From assembly GCA_046350255.1 (NCBI GenBank), contig JAXMAV010000008.1:62001-126000 (forward strand): DNA of 64,000 nucleotides, in the 5' to 3' direction. The DNA is from CALDUY01 sp046350255. Its GTDB lineage: Bacteria; Planctomycetota; Planctomycetia; Gemmatales; Gemmataceae. Below, piece by piece: positions 23,901 through 31,399 of the stretch (its first letter is position 1; each line of letters begins with the position of its first letter). The notes below the pieces were generated by a model. That model searched no databases. It saw nothing but the letters and a program-made list of their open reading frames with translations, and had not been told where the DNA came from. Both the position numbers and the translations under genes were made by a program.

Positions 23901-26694
23901 GACGGCAAACAAGATCCGCTTTATCCCCAATGCCAACTTCAACGGCACCTCCAGCTTCACTTACCGCGCCTGGGATCGCACTGCAGGTACCATCGCCACC
24001 ACGGTGGATCTGCGACAGTCGCATTCGGTCGGCGGACTGACGCCGTTCAGTGCGACCGCCAACTCGCCGCTCATCTCAGTGACGTCGGTGAACGATGCTC
24101 CGGTGCTGGCGGCAGGCCCGGGCAACCTGACGCAGGTGACGGCTCCGGGCAACTACCCGGGTGACACGGTGGCCTTCTTCGCCGGCTCTCTGATCACCGA
24201 CGTGGACGCCAGTGCTTCCAAGGGCATCGCCATCACCGCGGTCACCACCGTGGGCGGTGTCTGGGAGTACCGGCTGTCTGATGGGGGTCCCTTTGTGGTC
24301 ATCTCGCCGGTGTCGGCCACCTCGGCGTTGCTCCTGCGAAGTACCGACGTGGTTCGCTTCCGCCCGGTCGGCAGCAACTTTGTCGGCACGGCCACCATCA
24401 CCTTCCGCGCCTGGGATCAGACCGGTGCTACCGCCGGACTCCAGGGGACCAAGGTCAACCCGACGCCCATCGGCGGCAGCAGTGCCTTCAGCGCCACGAC
24501 GGGCACGGCCAACATGGTCAGCCTCAACGATGCTCCGGTGATCACGCCCGTGGGGCCGGTCATGCCATCGGTGACCACCAATAGCCCGGCTCCCGCAGGC
24601 GTCCAGGTCTCTACCCTGGTGGGCACCACCATCACCGACCTGGATCCGACCGCCATCGAGGGCATCGCCATCATCGCCTCGACCGGGGTCAATGGGAACT
24701 GGCAGTACTCGCTGAACGGGACGACGTGGGCCAATATCGGTGCAGTCGCAGCCAGCAGTGCAATGCACCTGCGGAGCACGGACTACGTCCGCTTCCTGCC
24801 CGCGACGGCAAGCTTTAGTGGCGAGGCCACCATCACCTACCGCGCCTGGGACCAGACCGGGACCACGGCGGGCAAGCAGGGCACCAAGTTCGCGATCGCT
24901 GCCGTCGGGGCCAAGACGCCCTACAGCACGGGAACGCAGACGGCCACCGTGCGAAGCAACAACGCTCCGGTGCTGGCGGCGGGCTCACCGCTGCTGGCCC
25001 AGGTCAACGGCAACTCGCCGGCTCCGGCGGGTCAGACGGTGGCCTCGTTCCTGGGTAGCTCGATCACCGATCTCGATGCGGGGGCTCTGAAGGGCATCGC
25101 CATCACCGGCACGACCGGCAGCGGCGGGAGCTGGGAGTACTCGCTCAACGGGACCACCTGGGTGAGCGTCGGCTCGGTCTCGGCCACGGGCTCGCTCTTG
25201 CTGCGAAGCACCGACTTCATCCGCTTCCTGCCCAGCACCGCGGTGTACAACGGTACTGCCACGATCACCTATCGGGCCTGGGACCAGACGGGCTCCACCT
25301 TCGGGCTCCAGGGCACCAAGGTGAGCACGGCGCTGTCGGGTGGCTTCCAGGCATTCAGCAGCACGACGCAGACGGCCACGGCCAAGAGCAACCTGTCACC
25401 GACGCTCAACCTGGCCAGTCCGAACCTGCCGTCGCTCACCGGGCCGACCCCGGACCCGGTCGGCGTCACCGTGGCTGCCCTGGCGGGAGCCAACATCTCC
25501 GACGGCGATGTCGGAGCCGTCGAGGGTATCGCCATCACGGCGACCACCGGCGAAACGGGCGGTACCTGGCAGTACAAGCTGTCCGGATCGTCCACCTGGA
25601 TCGCGGTGGGATCGGTGGCGGCCAACTCCTCGCTGCTCCTGCGGGCCGAGGATTCCATCCGCTTCCTGCCGTCGGCGGCCAACTGGTATGGCAAGGCCAC
25701 CATCACCTACCGCGCCTGGGATCAGACCGGTTCCACCGCGGGCGGCCAGGGTACCAAGGTAAGCACCACCAGCAACGGCAATCCGCAACCGTTCAGCTCG
25801 GGCACGCAGGTGGCCACCGTTCGCAGCAACATCGCCCCGAAGCTGGGCATCGGCTTCCCGATGCTGCCCAACGTCACCTCCAGCACTCCGGCTCCGGCTG
25901 GAACCCTGGTGTCGACGATCGTGGGTGCCACCATCACCGACCAGGACCCCGGAGCGGTGAAAGGCATCGCCATCGGCGGCACTTCGGAGACGGACGGTAC
26001 CTGGCAGTACTCGCTCAACGGCACCACCTGGGTCGATATCGGCACCATTCCCAACGGTAGTGTCTTCGTGCTGCGGAGTACCGACTTCGTCCGCTTCCTC
26101 CCGAACGTGACGACCTTCATCGGCGAGGCGTCGATCACCTACCGGGCCTGGGACCAGACCGGCGGCACGGCTGGCCTGCAGGGAACGCTTGTCGCCATGC
26201 CTCTGACCGGAGACTACTCGCCGTTCAGCAGCGAGATTCAGACCGCCAAGGTCCGCAGCAACCAGGCGCCAGTGCTGGCGGCTGGCACCCCGACCCTGAC
26301 TCCGGTGACGAGTCTGACTCCGGCCGGCCAGACGGTCGCTTCCTTCATCGGCGCCCTGATCACCGATTCGGACGCCGGGGCGGTGGAAGGCATCGCCATC
26401 ACGGGCCTGACCACCAGCGGAGGCAAGTGGCAGTACTCGCTCAACGGTTCCACCTGGGTCGATGTCGGCACCGTGAGTGGAGATGCCTCGCTGTTGCTGC
26501 GGAGCAGCGACTTCCTCCGGTTCGTCCCGACTGCGGCCGGCTTCACCGGTCAGGCGTCGATCACCTATCGGGCCTGGGATCAGACCGGCTCCACCGTCGG
26601 ACTCCAGGGCACCAAGGTGTCGACCGACATCTTCGGCGGCTTCACCGCCTTCAGCAACGCCTTGCAGACGGCCACGGTCAACATCACCGTGTAA
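20962..26694 (+). CDS. Giant secreted adhesin-like protein with cadherin, Calx-beta and RAWD repeats
   Basis: The 1910-residue product begins with a basic stretch and LGLLPLEDRVTP, the N-terminal motif of planctomycete extracellular proteins. Residues about 55-280 are beta-rich and resemble autotransporter-type repeats (FSWSNSSNWAGGNVP). A cadherin domain follows (about 283-375, ending YTLGVVVQDNG), then two Calx-beta domains (about 383-495 and 496-610). From residue 612 to the end are nine units of about 145 residues with GTWQYSLNGTTW and ITYRAWDQTG. No catalytic domain or C-terminal anchor is seen. AAAGGG lies 7 bases before the ATG. It probably acts at the cell surface in adhesion or matrix formation. 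A strong terminator follows. Confidence 0.85.
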   Translation: MPSLTSLLLRFLGRKSRQNSKVSHRARKRLTSRPLGLLPLEDRVTPTTGIAWLPTAAGTFSWSNSSNWAGGNVPDQVSENALFENIGEHQTITIDSDLQIGSLTGTVFSSGRLTFQSNGGAVTAQSMSFNAIDGVIAPLVQIEGAALHATGTTSFSGETVFNGKINTGDLALEGFTRFRIGGTSPGNTSTNYSQINVTGSVNLTGPLSIGSSTLVPNIGTFSMEVGQQFVLINNDGTDAITGTFLGKAEGSLISTPDNGIVFRISYLGLDGATGNDVVLTLVNLAPTFTSSSSFNIAENSAVGATVGQVVATQDAGETLTFSAIDGDTDVFQISPSGLITVKTAGLDFETRTTYTLGVVVQDNGPGSVARYQEVTINVTDVQTSLSIDDVVMLEGNSGSTTFTFTITSSAAAGSPFNIEVSTADGTATAGSDYTALTNALVSFAGLTAGETQQVNVTVSGDLTVEASETFFLNLLSVNPDVVITDGEGQGTIGRDDTATFTIADASVNEGAGTVTLTVALSNPIDTEAKVNLSFADGTTNANDFTHTSLVVTFAPGSTTSQNVTVPITNDFFTEQTETFAVSLALNLATPLSGRLADVSDTAVVSILDNDSTTLIGTINEDNTNPTGITVASIAGAGSGMAVVGVDNTGGKWQYSINGTTWFALSSANGQVNLAAAARLLSSTSLVRFLPNANFNGTVSIVYRTWNQAGGTVGGTANLSATIPLNFGATTGSGRIVVNAVNDAPVFNPGVPTMTPVAVNNSNPDGNTVASLASYLISDIDVGALKGIAITAASNAANGTWEYKLASGGGWLPLGTVSATSARLLSENDLVRFRPNTNFVGSATISFRAWDRSNGAAPGSLASTAANNGTTPYSWILQSATVRVTNNVAPTLAPSAVNMTSLTEDPASNPGNTIASIIGSSITDTAGSLNGIVVTSVDNTNGRWQFTTNNGTTWTNFTAVTGGVVDLSAAARLLANIATGATANKIRFIPNANFNGTSSFTYRAWDRTAGTIATTVDLRQSHSVGGLTPFSATANSPLISVTSVNDAPVLAAGPGNLTQVTAPGNYPGDTVAFFAGSLITDVDASASKGIAITAVTTVGGVWEYRLSDGGPFVVISPVSATSALLLRSTDVVRFRPVGSNFVGTATITFRAWDQTGATAGLQGTKVNPTPIGGSSAFSATTGTANMVSLNDAPVITPVGPVMPSVTTNSPAPAGVQVSTLVGTTITDLDPTAIEGIAIIASTGVNGNWQYSLNGTTWANIGAVAASSAMHLRSTDYVRFLPATASFSGEATITYRAWDQTGTTAGKQGTKFAIAAVGAKTPYSTGTQTATVRSNNAPVLAAGSPLLAQVNGNSPAPAGQTVASFLGSSITDLDAGALKGIAITGTTGSGGSWEYSLNGTTWVSVGSVSATGSLLLRSTDFIRFLPSTAVYNGTATITYRAWDQTGSTFGLQGTKVSTALSGGFQAFSSTTQTATAKSNLSPTLNLASPNLPSLTGPTPDPVGVTVAALAGANISDGDVGAVEGIAITATTGETGGTWQYKLSGSSTWIAVGSVAANSSLLLRAEDSIRFLPSAANWYGKATITYRAWDQTGSTAGGQGTKVSTTSNGNPQPFSSGTQVATVRSNIAPKLGIGFPMLPNVTSSTPAPAGTLVSTIVGATITDQDPGAVKGIAIGGTSETDGTWQYSLNGTTWVDIGTIPNGSVFVLRSTDFVRFLPNVTTFIGEASITYRAWDQTGGTAGLQGTLVAMPLTGDYSPFSSEIQTAKVRSNQAPVLAAGTPTLTPVTSLTPAGQTVASFIGALITDSDAGAVEGIAITGLTTSGGKWQYSLNGSTWVDVGTVSGDASLLLRSSDFLRFVPTAAGFTGQASITYRAWDQTGSTVGLQGTKVSTDIFGGFTAFSNALQTATVNITV
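22800..26694 (+). repeat. Tandem ~430-bp coding repeats (nine units)
   Basis: Unit boundaries fall near 22800, 23185, 23620, 24090, 24530, 24960, 25390, 25830 and 26260. The last five or six units are the most alike at both the protein and DNA level (for example GCCTGGGACCAGAC recurs), which suggests recent unit duplication at the C-terminal end. The first three are more divergent. Confidence 0.8.
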
Positions 26695-26722
26695 TGCGGT
26701 GACCGTTCGTCTCTGCCAGTAG

Positions 26723-26766
26723 CCCCGGGGCGAGGTTCTTCATGGACCTCGCCCCGGGGTCGTTTT
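26723..26766 (+). terminator. Rho-independent terminator after the giant adhesin gene
   Basis: A perfect 14-bp inverted repeat (26723-26736 against 26746-26759, loop of 9) is followed by TCGTTTT. It begins 29 bases after the stop at 26694. Confidence 0.85.
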
Positions 26767-26769
26767 ACC

Positions 26770-26828
26770 TGAGCAGCCAGTGCTGGTGTCGAGCCAGCTC
26801 GACCGGGGTTCAAAGCCCCGGCTCCCTG
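26770..26828 (+). other. D-armless tRNA-like sequence
   Basis: The sequence has an anticodon-like arm GCTGG-TGTCGAG-CCAGC (26782-26798), a five-base variable region, a perfect T arm CGGGG-TTCAAAG-CCCCG (26804-26820), and GCTC at 26821-26824 pairing with GAGC at 26771-26774. Only seven bases lie where the D arm should be, and loop position 33 is G, not U. It is probably a tRNA remnant, directly after a terminator. No gene is seen from here to 27043. Confidence 0.3.
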
Positions 26829-27043
26829 CCGAGGGTCTGGCCAACCGAGGGAAGGACCCCCCGCGGTCGCACCAGGTTCGCCGGGAGCGGGTTGAGAAAA
26901 ATATTGCTCTGGACACGATCGCTCTCGGATGGCATATGCACCCCTCACCGGACGAGAACATGCCAGCAGGGGCCGGCGTCGGAGGGGAGACGCCTGCACC
27001 CGGAGTACGGCCCGGGGAACCGATCTCTCGGGGGGAGGGAGAT

Positions 27044-27589
27044 ATGCGCAGAACAGGGGCAGGATGCCTCGCCGTTCTGGGACTGAGTATCGCGACAACC
27101 ATGCTCTGCGCCCAGTCGCCCGCCAAGAAGTACTCGCCCAAGGCGAGCGAGACCACGTCATCGTGGTGGAAGGGCTGGTTTGGCTCTGGCAAGGAGGAGG
27201 CGCAGTCCGCGACGCCGCCACCCAGTCTCACTGTGGCCGACCGCGCCATGGAGCTGGATCGGCTGATGCGGGCGTACTGGCGGCGGCAGGAGATCTGCGA
27301 CCGTCTGCGCGACATCGCCTTGCAGCAGAACGACAACAGCCTGTATGAGGAGGCCAGCCGACTCGAGGAGATGGCCTGGCGGCTGCACCAGCAGCGCTCG
27401 AACAAACTGCTGGGGCTACCGGTGGCCAATGCCATCGCCGACGAGGAGGAGGCGCCGCCTGAGCCGTCCACGGTGGACGTGCTGAAGCGAGCCTCGAAGG
27501 GCGGTCAGTTGCCGCCGCGCTTGCAGCCGGGCAAGGCCCTCGCGCCGACCCAGGCCAATCGCGATGTGCGGCAGGAGGAAGAGCGATGA
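27044..27589 (+). CDS. Secreted protein of unknown function
   Basis: The 181-residue product begins with a signal peptide (MRRTGAGCLAVLGLSIATTM, cleavage probably after CAQS), then a Ser/Lys/Trp-rich linker (SSWWKGWFGSG) and a helical segment rich in Glu, Arg and Leu (RLMRAYWRRQEICDRLRDIA, then EEASRLEEMAWRLHQQRSN). GGGAGGGA lies about 5 bases before the ATG. It overlaps the next gene by ATGA, so the two are translationally coupled. It matches no family that I recognise. Confidence 0.65.
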   Translation: MRRTGAGCLAVLGLSIATTMLCAQSPAKKYSPKASETTSSWWKGWFGSGKEEAQSATPPPSLTVADRAMELDRLMRAYWRRQEICDRLRDIALQQNDNSLYEEASRLEEMAWRLHQQRSNKLLGLPVANAIADEEEAPPEPSTVDVLKRASKGGQLPPRLQPGKALAPTQANRDVRQEEER

Positions 27590-27840
27590 AACCGATCGGC
27601 TATCTGCTTCTGACGGCAGCGCTGATCAGCTCCGGCTGTTTGCCGGACTCGTTCCTCCATGAGGACAAGAAGCCGCCCCGCGTCGAGATGAAGGATGAAT
27701 CCGCGCCGCCGCCGGCTGTCACGCCCGACAGCGTCAGCGACAATAACGCCCAGGAGAAGGCCCAGGCTCTGCGGGCCGAGTTGGAACACGAATTACGGCG
27801 ACCGCCCACCACCGGGGACGACCCGGCGCCGTCTCGTTGA
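27586..27840 (+). CDS. Small lipoprotein
   Basis: The 84-residue product has a short hydrophobic N-terminus ending in ALISSGC, a lipobox-like site, so it is probably lipidated at Cys18. The mature part is charged and Pro-rich. Its start overlaps the upstream stop by four bases (ATGA), which links it to the secreted protein before it. A strong terminator follows 21 bases after its stop. Function unknown. Confidence 0.65.
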   Translation: MKPIGYLLLTAALISSGCLPDSFLHEDKKPPRVEMKDESAPPPAVTPDSVSDNNAQEKAQALRAELEHELRRPPTTGDDPAPSR

Positions 27841-27861
27841 TTGATTGGGGGGATGGGGGAG

Positions 27862-27897
27862 CCGGAGGGGAGGTGCAAGCCTCCCCTCCGGTGTTTT
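27862..27897 (+). terminator. Rho-independent terminator after the lipoprotein gene
   Basis: A perfect 12-bp inverted repeat (27862-27873 against 27880-27891, loop TGCAAG) is followed by TGTTTT. It lies between the forward lipoprotein gene and the end of the converging DUF1559 gene at 27901. Confidence 0.8.
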
Positions 27898-27900
27898 CGT

Positions 27901-29145
27901 TCAGGGTAACAGGATCGCCTCGCCCCCGTTCCGCGTGATGGCTTGTTTGAGGGTCATCTCGGGCGTGTTGACCGGCATCGAGCGGACCGAGCCATCCGCG
28001 AACAGGACGGTGTACGCCGTTGTGGAAGGCCCCCCCAGCTTCGGCAGTGGCATGGCAGGATCGAACGTCAGATCCTCGGGCTTGGTCCACGGGACGGTGC
28101 TGCTGGCATTCACCGCGAGAATCGTGTTCGAGGTGCCGTCCGGGATGTCCACCATGCGGATGCCGCGCAGCCCCAAGCCCGGACGTCCTCCCGGCGGGGC
28201 GAGTTCCAGGGGGTTGGCCGGTTCCTCGAAGATGGTCCCCTTGCCGACAAACACCTGATAATGCGTCTGGCCCGAGCCATCGGGGATCTGGTTGGGCTGC
28301 AGATACACCGGCGGGATGCGCGATAGCAGGGGCTTGTTAGCCGGGCTGTCCCACGCCTCGTCGAGTTTGAACTGCTGGAACAGTGCGCCTTGCTCGACGT
28401 AGGGCAGCAGCGCGACGCGCCAGCTCAGGCCGGGCCGGCCATCCTTCGTCCGGAAAGCGACGGCGCGGGGGAAACCACCATTGATGTCGGCGAAGTTGTG
28501 CATCGCCAGGCCGATCTGCTTCATGTTGTTGGAATCCTGCATCCGGGCCGAGGCGTCGCGCACTTTGCCGACCGCCGGTAGCAGCAGAGCCAGGAGAATG
28601 ACAACCGGCAGCAGCATAATGAAGCTGAGGCACGAGGTGACAATGCCGGTGATGGCGGCCCCACGTCCGCCGAGCCGGCCATTGCTGCGGCCGATTTCGC
28701 GCAGGGCCAGGACGCCGATGATTAAACCAGGAATGGCGGGCAACACGGGCAGACACAGCGAGATCAGGCCCAGCACCATCGCCGTGGTGGCCTTGCCACT
28801 GGTTTGCTCCTCCCCACGCGAACGACGCCGCTTGCGCGGACGATCATCGGGTTCGTCCTCGTATTCGTCTTCGATGTCGTCTTTGTCCCGAGAAAGTTTG
28901 GCTCGGCGGTCGTTGCGGCGCGGACTATCGTCATCGCGGTCCTCGCGGATGGCTTCCTCGCGCCGGCGCTTCTCGACAGGGGCCTCTTCCGCAGGTTCCT
29001 CCTCGGCAGTGGGGCGCGACTTCGCAGCCTCGGTCTGCGAGGGGATCGGCATGATCTGTCCGCAGGCGGGGCACTTCGCTTTCTTGCCGACGTCCTCGTC
29101 CCGGGCCTGCAACTGACGCCCACATGGACAGAAAAAGCGGATCAT
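27901..29145 (-). CDS. DUF1559 protein with N-terminal zinc ribbon and DUF4190-like membrane region
   Basis: The 414-residue product begins MIRFFCPCGRQLQARDEDVG, then KCPACGQ, which is a four-Cys zinc ribbon. A long charged linker (about 40-115) follows, then two hydrophobic hairpins of DUF4190 type (MVLGLISLCLPVLPAIPGLI and ITGIVTSCLSFIMLLPVVIL). The pilin-like helix comes next (LLLPAVGKVRDASARMQ), and a DUF1559 body ends FADGSVRSMPVN. There is no FTLIE prepilin site, so it is probably a membrane protein that is not processed. GAGGT lies 5 bases before the ATG at 29145; an ATG at 29181 is a less likely start. Confidence 0.85.
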   Translation of the reverse strand: MIRFFCPCGRQLQARDEDVGKKAKCPACGQIMPIPSQTEAAKSRPTAEEEPAEEAPVEKRRREEAIREDRDDDSPRRNDRRAKLSRDKDDIEDEYEDEPDDRPRKRRRSRGEEQTSGKATTAMVLGLISLCLPVLPAIPGLIIGVLALREIGRSNGRLGGRGAAITGIVTSCLSFIMLLPVVILLALLLPAVGKVRDASARMQDSNNMKQIGLAMHNFADINGGFPRAVAFRTKDGRPGLSWRVALLPYVEQGALFQQFKLDEAWDSPANKPLLSRIPPVYLQPNQIPDGSGQTHYQVFVGKGTIFEEPANPLELAPPGGRPGLGLRGIRMVDIPDGTSNTILAVNASSTVPWTKPEDLTFDPAMPLPKLGGPSTTAYTVLFADGSVRSMPVNTPEMTLKQAITRNGGEAILLP

Positions 29146-29280
29146 GGACACCTCGAGGGGAATACGGGAGGTCGATACCACAGGGCAGCATAGGGAAAAC
29201 AGGAAGGCCGGGCAGGAGGCGTACCCCTACCCGGCCTTCTGAGTTCTTCGCTGGCGCCTGGCCAATCTTGACCCGGCGAG

Positions 29281-30888
29281 TTACTGTTCGACCTCGGCAA
29301 ACTCGGCGAGGCGCTGGCTGCGAAGCGGTTGACGCAACTTCAACAGGCCGCGGGCCTCGATCTGGCGGATGCGCTCGCGGGTAATGCCGTACGTCCGGGC
29401 CACTTCCTCGAGGGTGCGTGGCTGACCATCGCGCAGACCGAACCGCAACTCGATGACCTCGCGCTCGCGCGGGGTGAGTGACCGGAGCACCTCGGCGATG
29501 CGTTCGCGCAGCAGATGCTGATCGACCGCCTTGCCGGGATTGGTGGCGTCCGGATCGTCGAGGAAGTCTTCCAGGGCGCGTTCGCCGTCTCCGCCGAGCG
29601 GCTCGTGCAAACTGACCGGATGCCTGGCCACCACGCGAAGCGATTGCGTCTCCTCGGCAGTGACGCCCAGGACAGCGGCGATCTCCTCAACGGTGGGTTC
29701 GCGGCCCTGTTGGACCGACAGCTCGCCGCGGACGCGCTCGACCCGCGCCAGCGTGCCGACCTGGTGACAAGGCACGCGAATGGTCCGGGCATGATCGGCC
29801 AGCGCCCGGGTGATGCCCTGGCGAATCCACCAGGTGGCGTAGGTGCCGAACTTGAAGTTCAGGCGATGCTCGTACTTGTCGACGGCCCGCATGAGGCCGC
29901 GGTTGCCTTCCTGGATCAGGTCGGAGAACGGCAGGCCGCGCGACCGATAACGCTTGGCGATGGAGACGACCAGGCGCAGGTTGCCCTCGGCCAGCTCGCG
30001 ACGGGCCTTCTGGTAATGGCGGCGACGCGCTTCGAGGATCGACACCAGGCCGTGCAGATCGTCGGGCTGCATCTGCACCTCGCACATCATGTCGCGCAGG
30101 TGCTTGAGCGCCTTGCTGCGGCGTTCGCGATCAGCGGCGGAGTTGCCACCCGATTCGGCCAGGACAGCCAGCTCGCTCATCTGCCGACTGATGCCACGTA
30201 GCTCCTCGACCCAGTGATCGAGCAGGTCGATGCGGGGGGAGATCTCCTCGGCCAGGGTGCGAGCCTTGTGCATCTTGCGCCACAGGTCGCGGCGAAGTCG
30301 GGTGCGGGCCGCGCCGGAGGTGGCCTTGAGCAGCTCCCGGAAGGTATCGCGCGAGGCCTGCATCAGGCCTCGCAGCGTCGGCAGATGATGCGGCATCCGC
30401 TTGAGGATGTTTTCGCGCGTCAGGCCCAGCGTGTTGACGACGTCGATGGTTGGATCGAGGGCCAACTGCCCACGCTGGACGCGCTCGAACGTCTCGACGA
30501 CGCGGACGAGGATGTGCCAGCACGACAGGGTGGCATGACGATAGCGCCAGCGCTGGGTTTCCAGCTGCACGGCCAGGGCCAGTTCCTGCGGACGGGTGAG
30601 CAGGGGGATGGCGCCCATTTGACGGAGGTAAAGGCCCAGCGCATCATCGGGCGCGTGGGCATCGTCTTCACCTTCTTCGCCCTCGGCAGCAGCCATTTCA
30701 TCGACGAAGAGCGGCAGTTCCTCGTCGTGAGCCCGGGTGAGGGTCTCATACTCGGGATCGAGGGGATCGCTGTACGAGGCATGCCGCGCGCGCGGAGTCT
30801 CGTCGAGGGGAACCTCGTGCGAGGAGAGGAAAGTCAAGTTCGACTCGGTAGGGCGATCGCCCCGCTTGGTGGTTCGTCTGGTAGCCAT
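29281..30888 (-). CDS. Primary-type RNA polymerase sigma factor (RpoD/SigA family)
   Basis: The 535-residue product has an acidic N-terminus, region 1.2 (DALGLYLRQMGAIPLLTRPQ), a long variable segment, and region 2 (EGNLRLVVSIAKRYRSRGLP, FSDLIQEGNRGLMRAVDKYE, FGTYATWWIRQGITRAL). Region 3 follows (QGREPTVEEIAAVLGV), then region 4.2 (LEEVARTYGITRERIRQIEA). Complete regions 1.2-4.2 with the non-essential insert place it in group 1/2 sigma factors. A genome may carry several, so whether it is the housekeeping factor cannot be decided. It is transcribed alone, with a 511-bp region upstream. Confidence 0.9.
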   Translation of the reverse strand: MATRRTTKRGDRPTESNLTFLSSHEVPLDETPRARHASYSDPLDPEYETLTRAHDEELPLFVDEMAAAEGEEGEDDAHAPDDALGLYLRQMGAIPLLTRPQELALAVQLETQRWRYRHATLSCWHILVRVVETFERVQRGQLALDPTIDVVNTLGLTRENILKRMPHHLPTLRGLMQASRDTFRELLKATSGAARTRLRRDLWRKMHKARTLAEEISPRIDLLDHWVEELRGISRQMSELAVLAESGGNSAADRERRSKALKHLRDMMCEVQMQPDDLHGLVSILEARRRHYQKARRELAEGNLRLVVSIAKRYRSRGLPFSDLIQEGNRGLMRAVDKYEHRLNFKFGTYATWWIRQGITRALADHARTIRVPCHQVGTLARVERVRGELSVQQGREPTVEEIAAVLGVTAEETQSLRVVARHPVSLHEPLGGDGERALEDFLDDPDATNPGKAVDQHLLRERIAEVLRSLTPREREVIELRFGLRDGQPRTLEEVARTYGITRERIRQIEARGLLKLRQPLRSQRLAEFAEVEQ

Positions 30889-31399
30889 GACATCCGTCCT
30901 GTCGGTTGTTGCCGACTCCCTGTCGCGGCGGAGAAAAAATACCGCCGTCGGTGGTCCACCCAGTTGCCATCGCGAGAAGCGAGAGGGTCAACGGGAAGGG
31001 GCTTCCGACGGCGCGAATCGCGCTCTGTTCTGAAACCGCCGTCCCCGGGCTTCTAGTTCATCGTCACGGATGCCGCTCACCGGACGCTTTTACGGTGAGG
31101 GCCGCGTCCGGTGCCGCCCGTGGACTGCTGACAGGGAATCAGCCCCTTATTGTATTATTGCAGGCAAGCCCCCTCCATGGCGCAAAAAATGACACCTGCC
31201 TGGTTCGCCTGGGTCGAGCGACTTTTCCAGGGAGGCTGCAGGCAGGATAGCGATTCCACCGCCCCATCCCTACGCTGGCGGGTAGAGGAATCTCGACGTT
31301 TCTCGATCGCCTGTTGCGACCTGCCACGTCGTGCTTTATTCTACGCAAGAATTGAGCTTATTGTCTCACGAATTCTCGCCCGGCCTGGAAAAAGGTCCC
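30889..31399. other. 511-bp divergent intergenic region
   Basis: This region separates the sigma factor gene (reverse) from the DUF1549/DUF1553 gene (forward) and must hold both promoters. It contains a perfect 10-bp inverted repeat CACCGGACGC/GCGTCCGGTG (31078-31087 and 31104-31113). An AT-rich patch at 31328-31370 precedes the forward gene. No gene is recognised in it. Confidence 0.45.

Noticed and set aside
22800..26694. CRISPR-like or satellite array
   Set aside because: The repeats are about 430 bases, in frame and coding, with no unique spacers; they are protein-domain repeats.
26740..27471. Reverse-strand gene opposite the secreted protein
   Set aside because: It is antisense to a gene with a good ribosome site and signal peptide and would start inside it.
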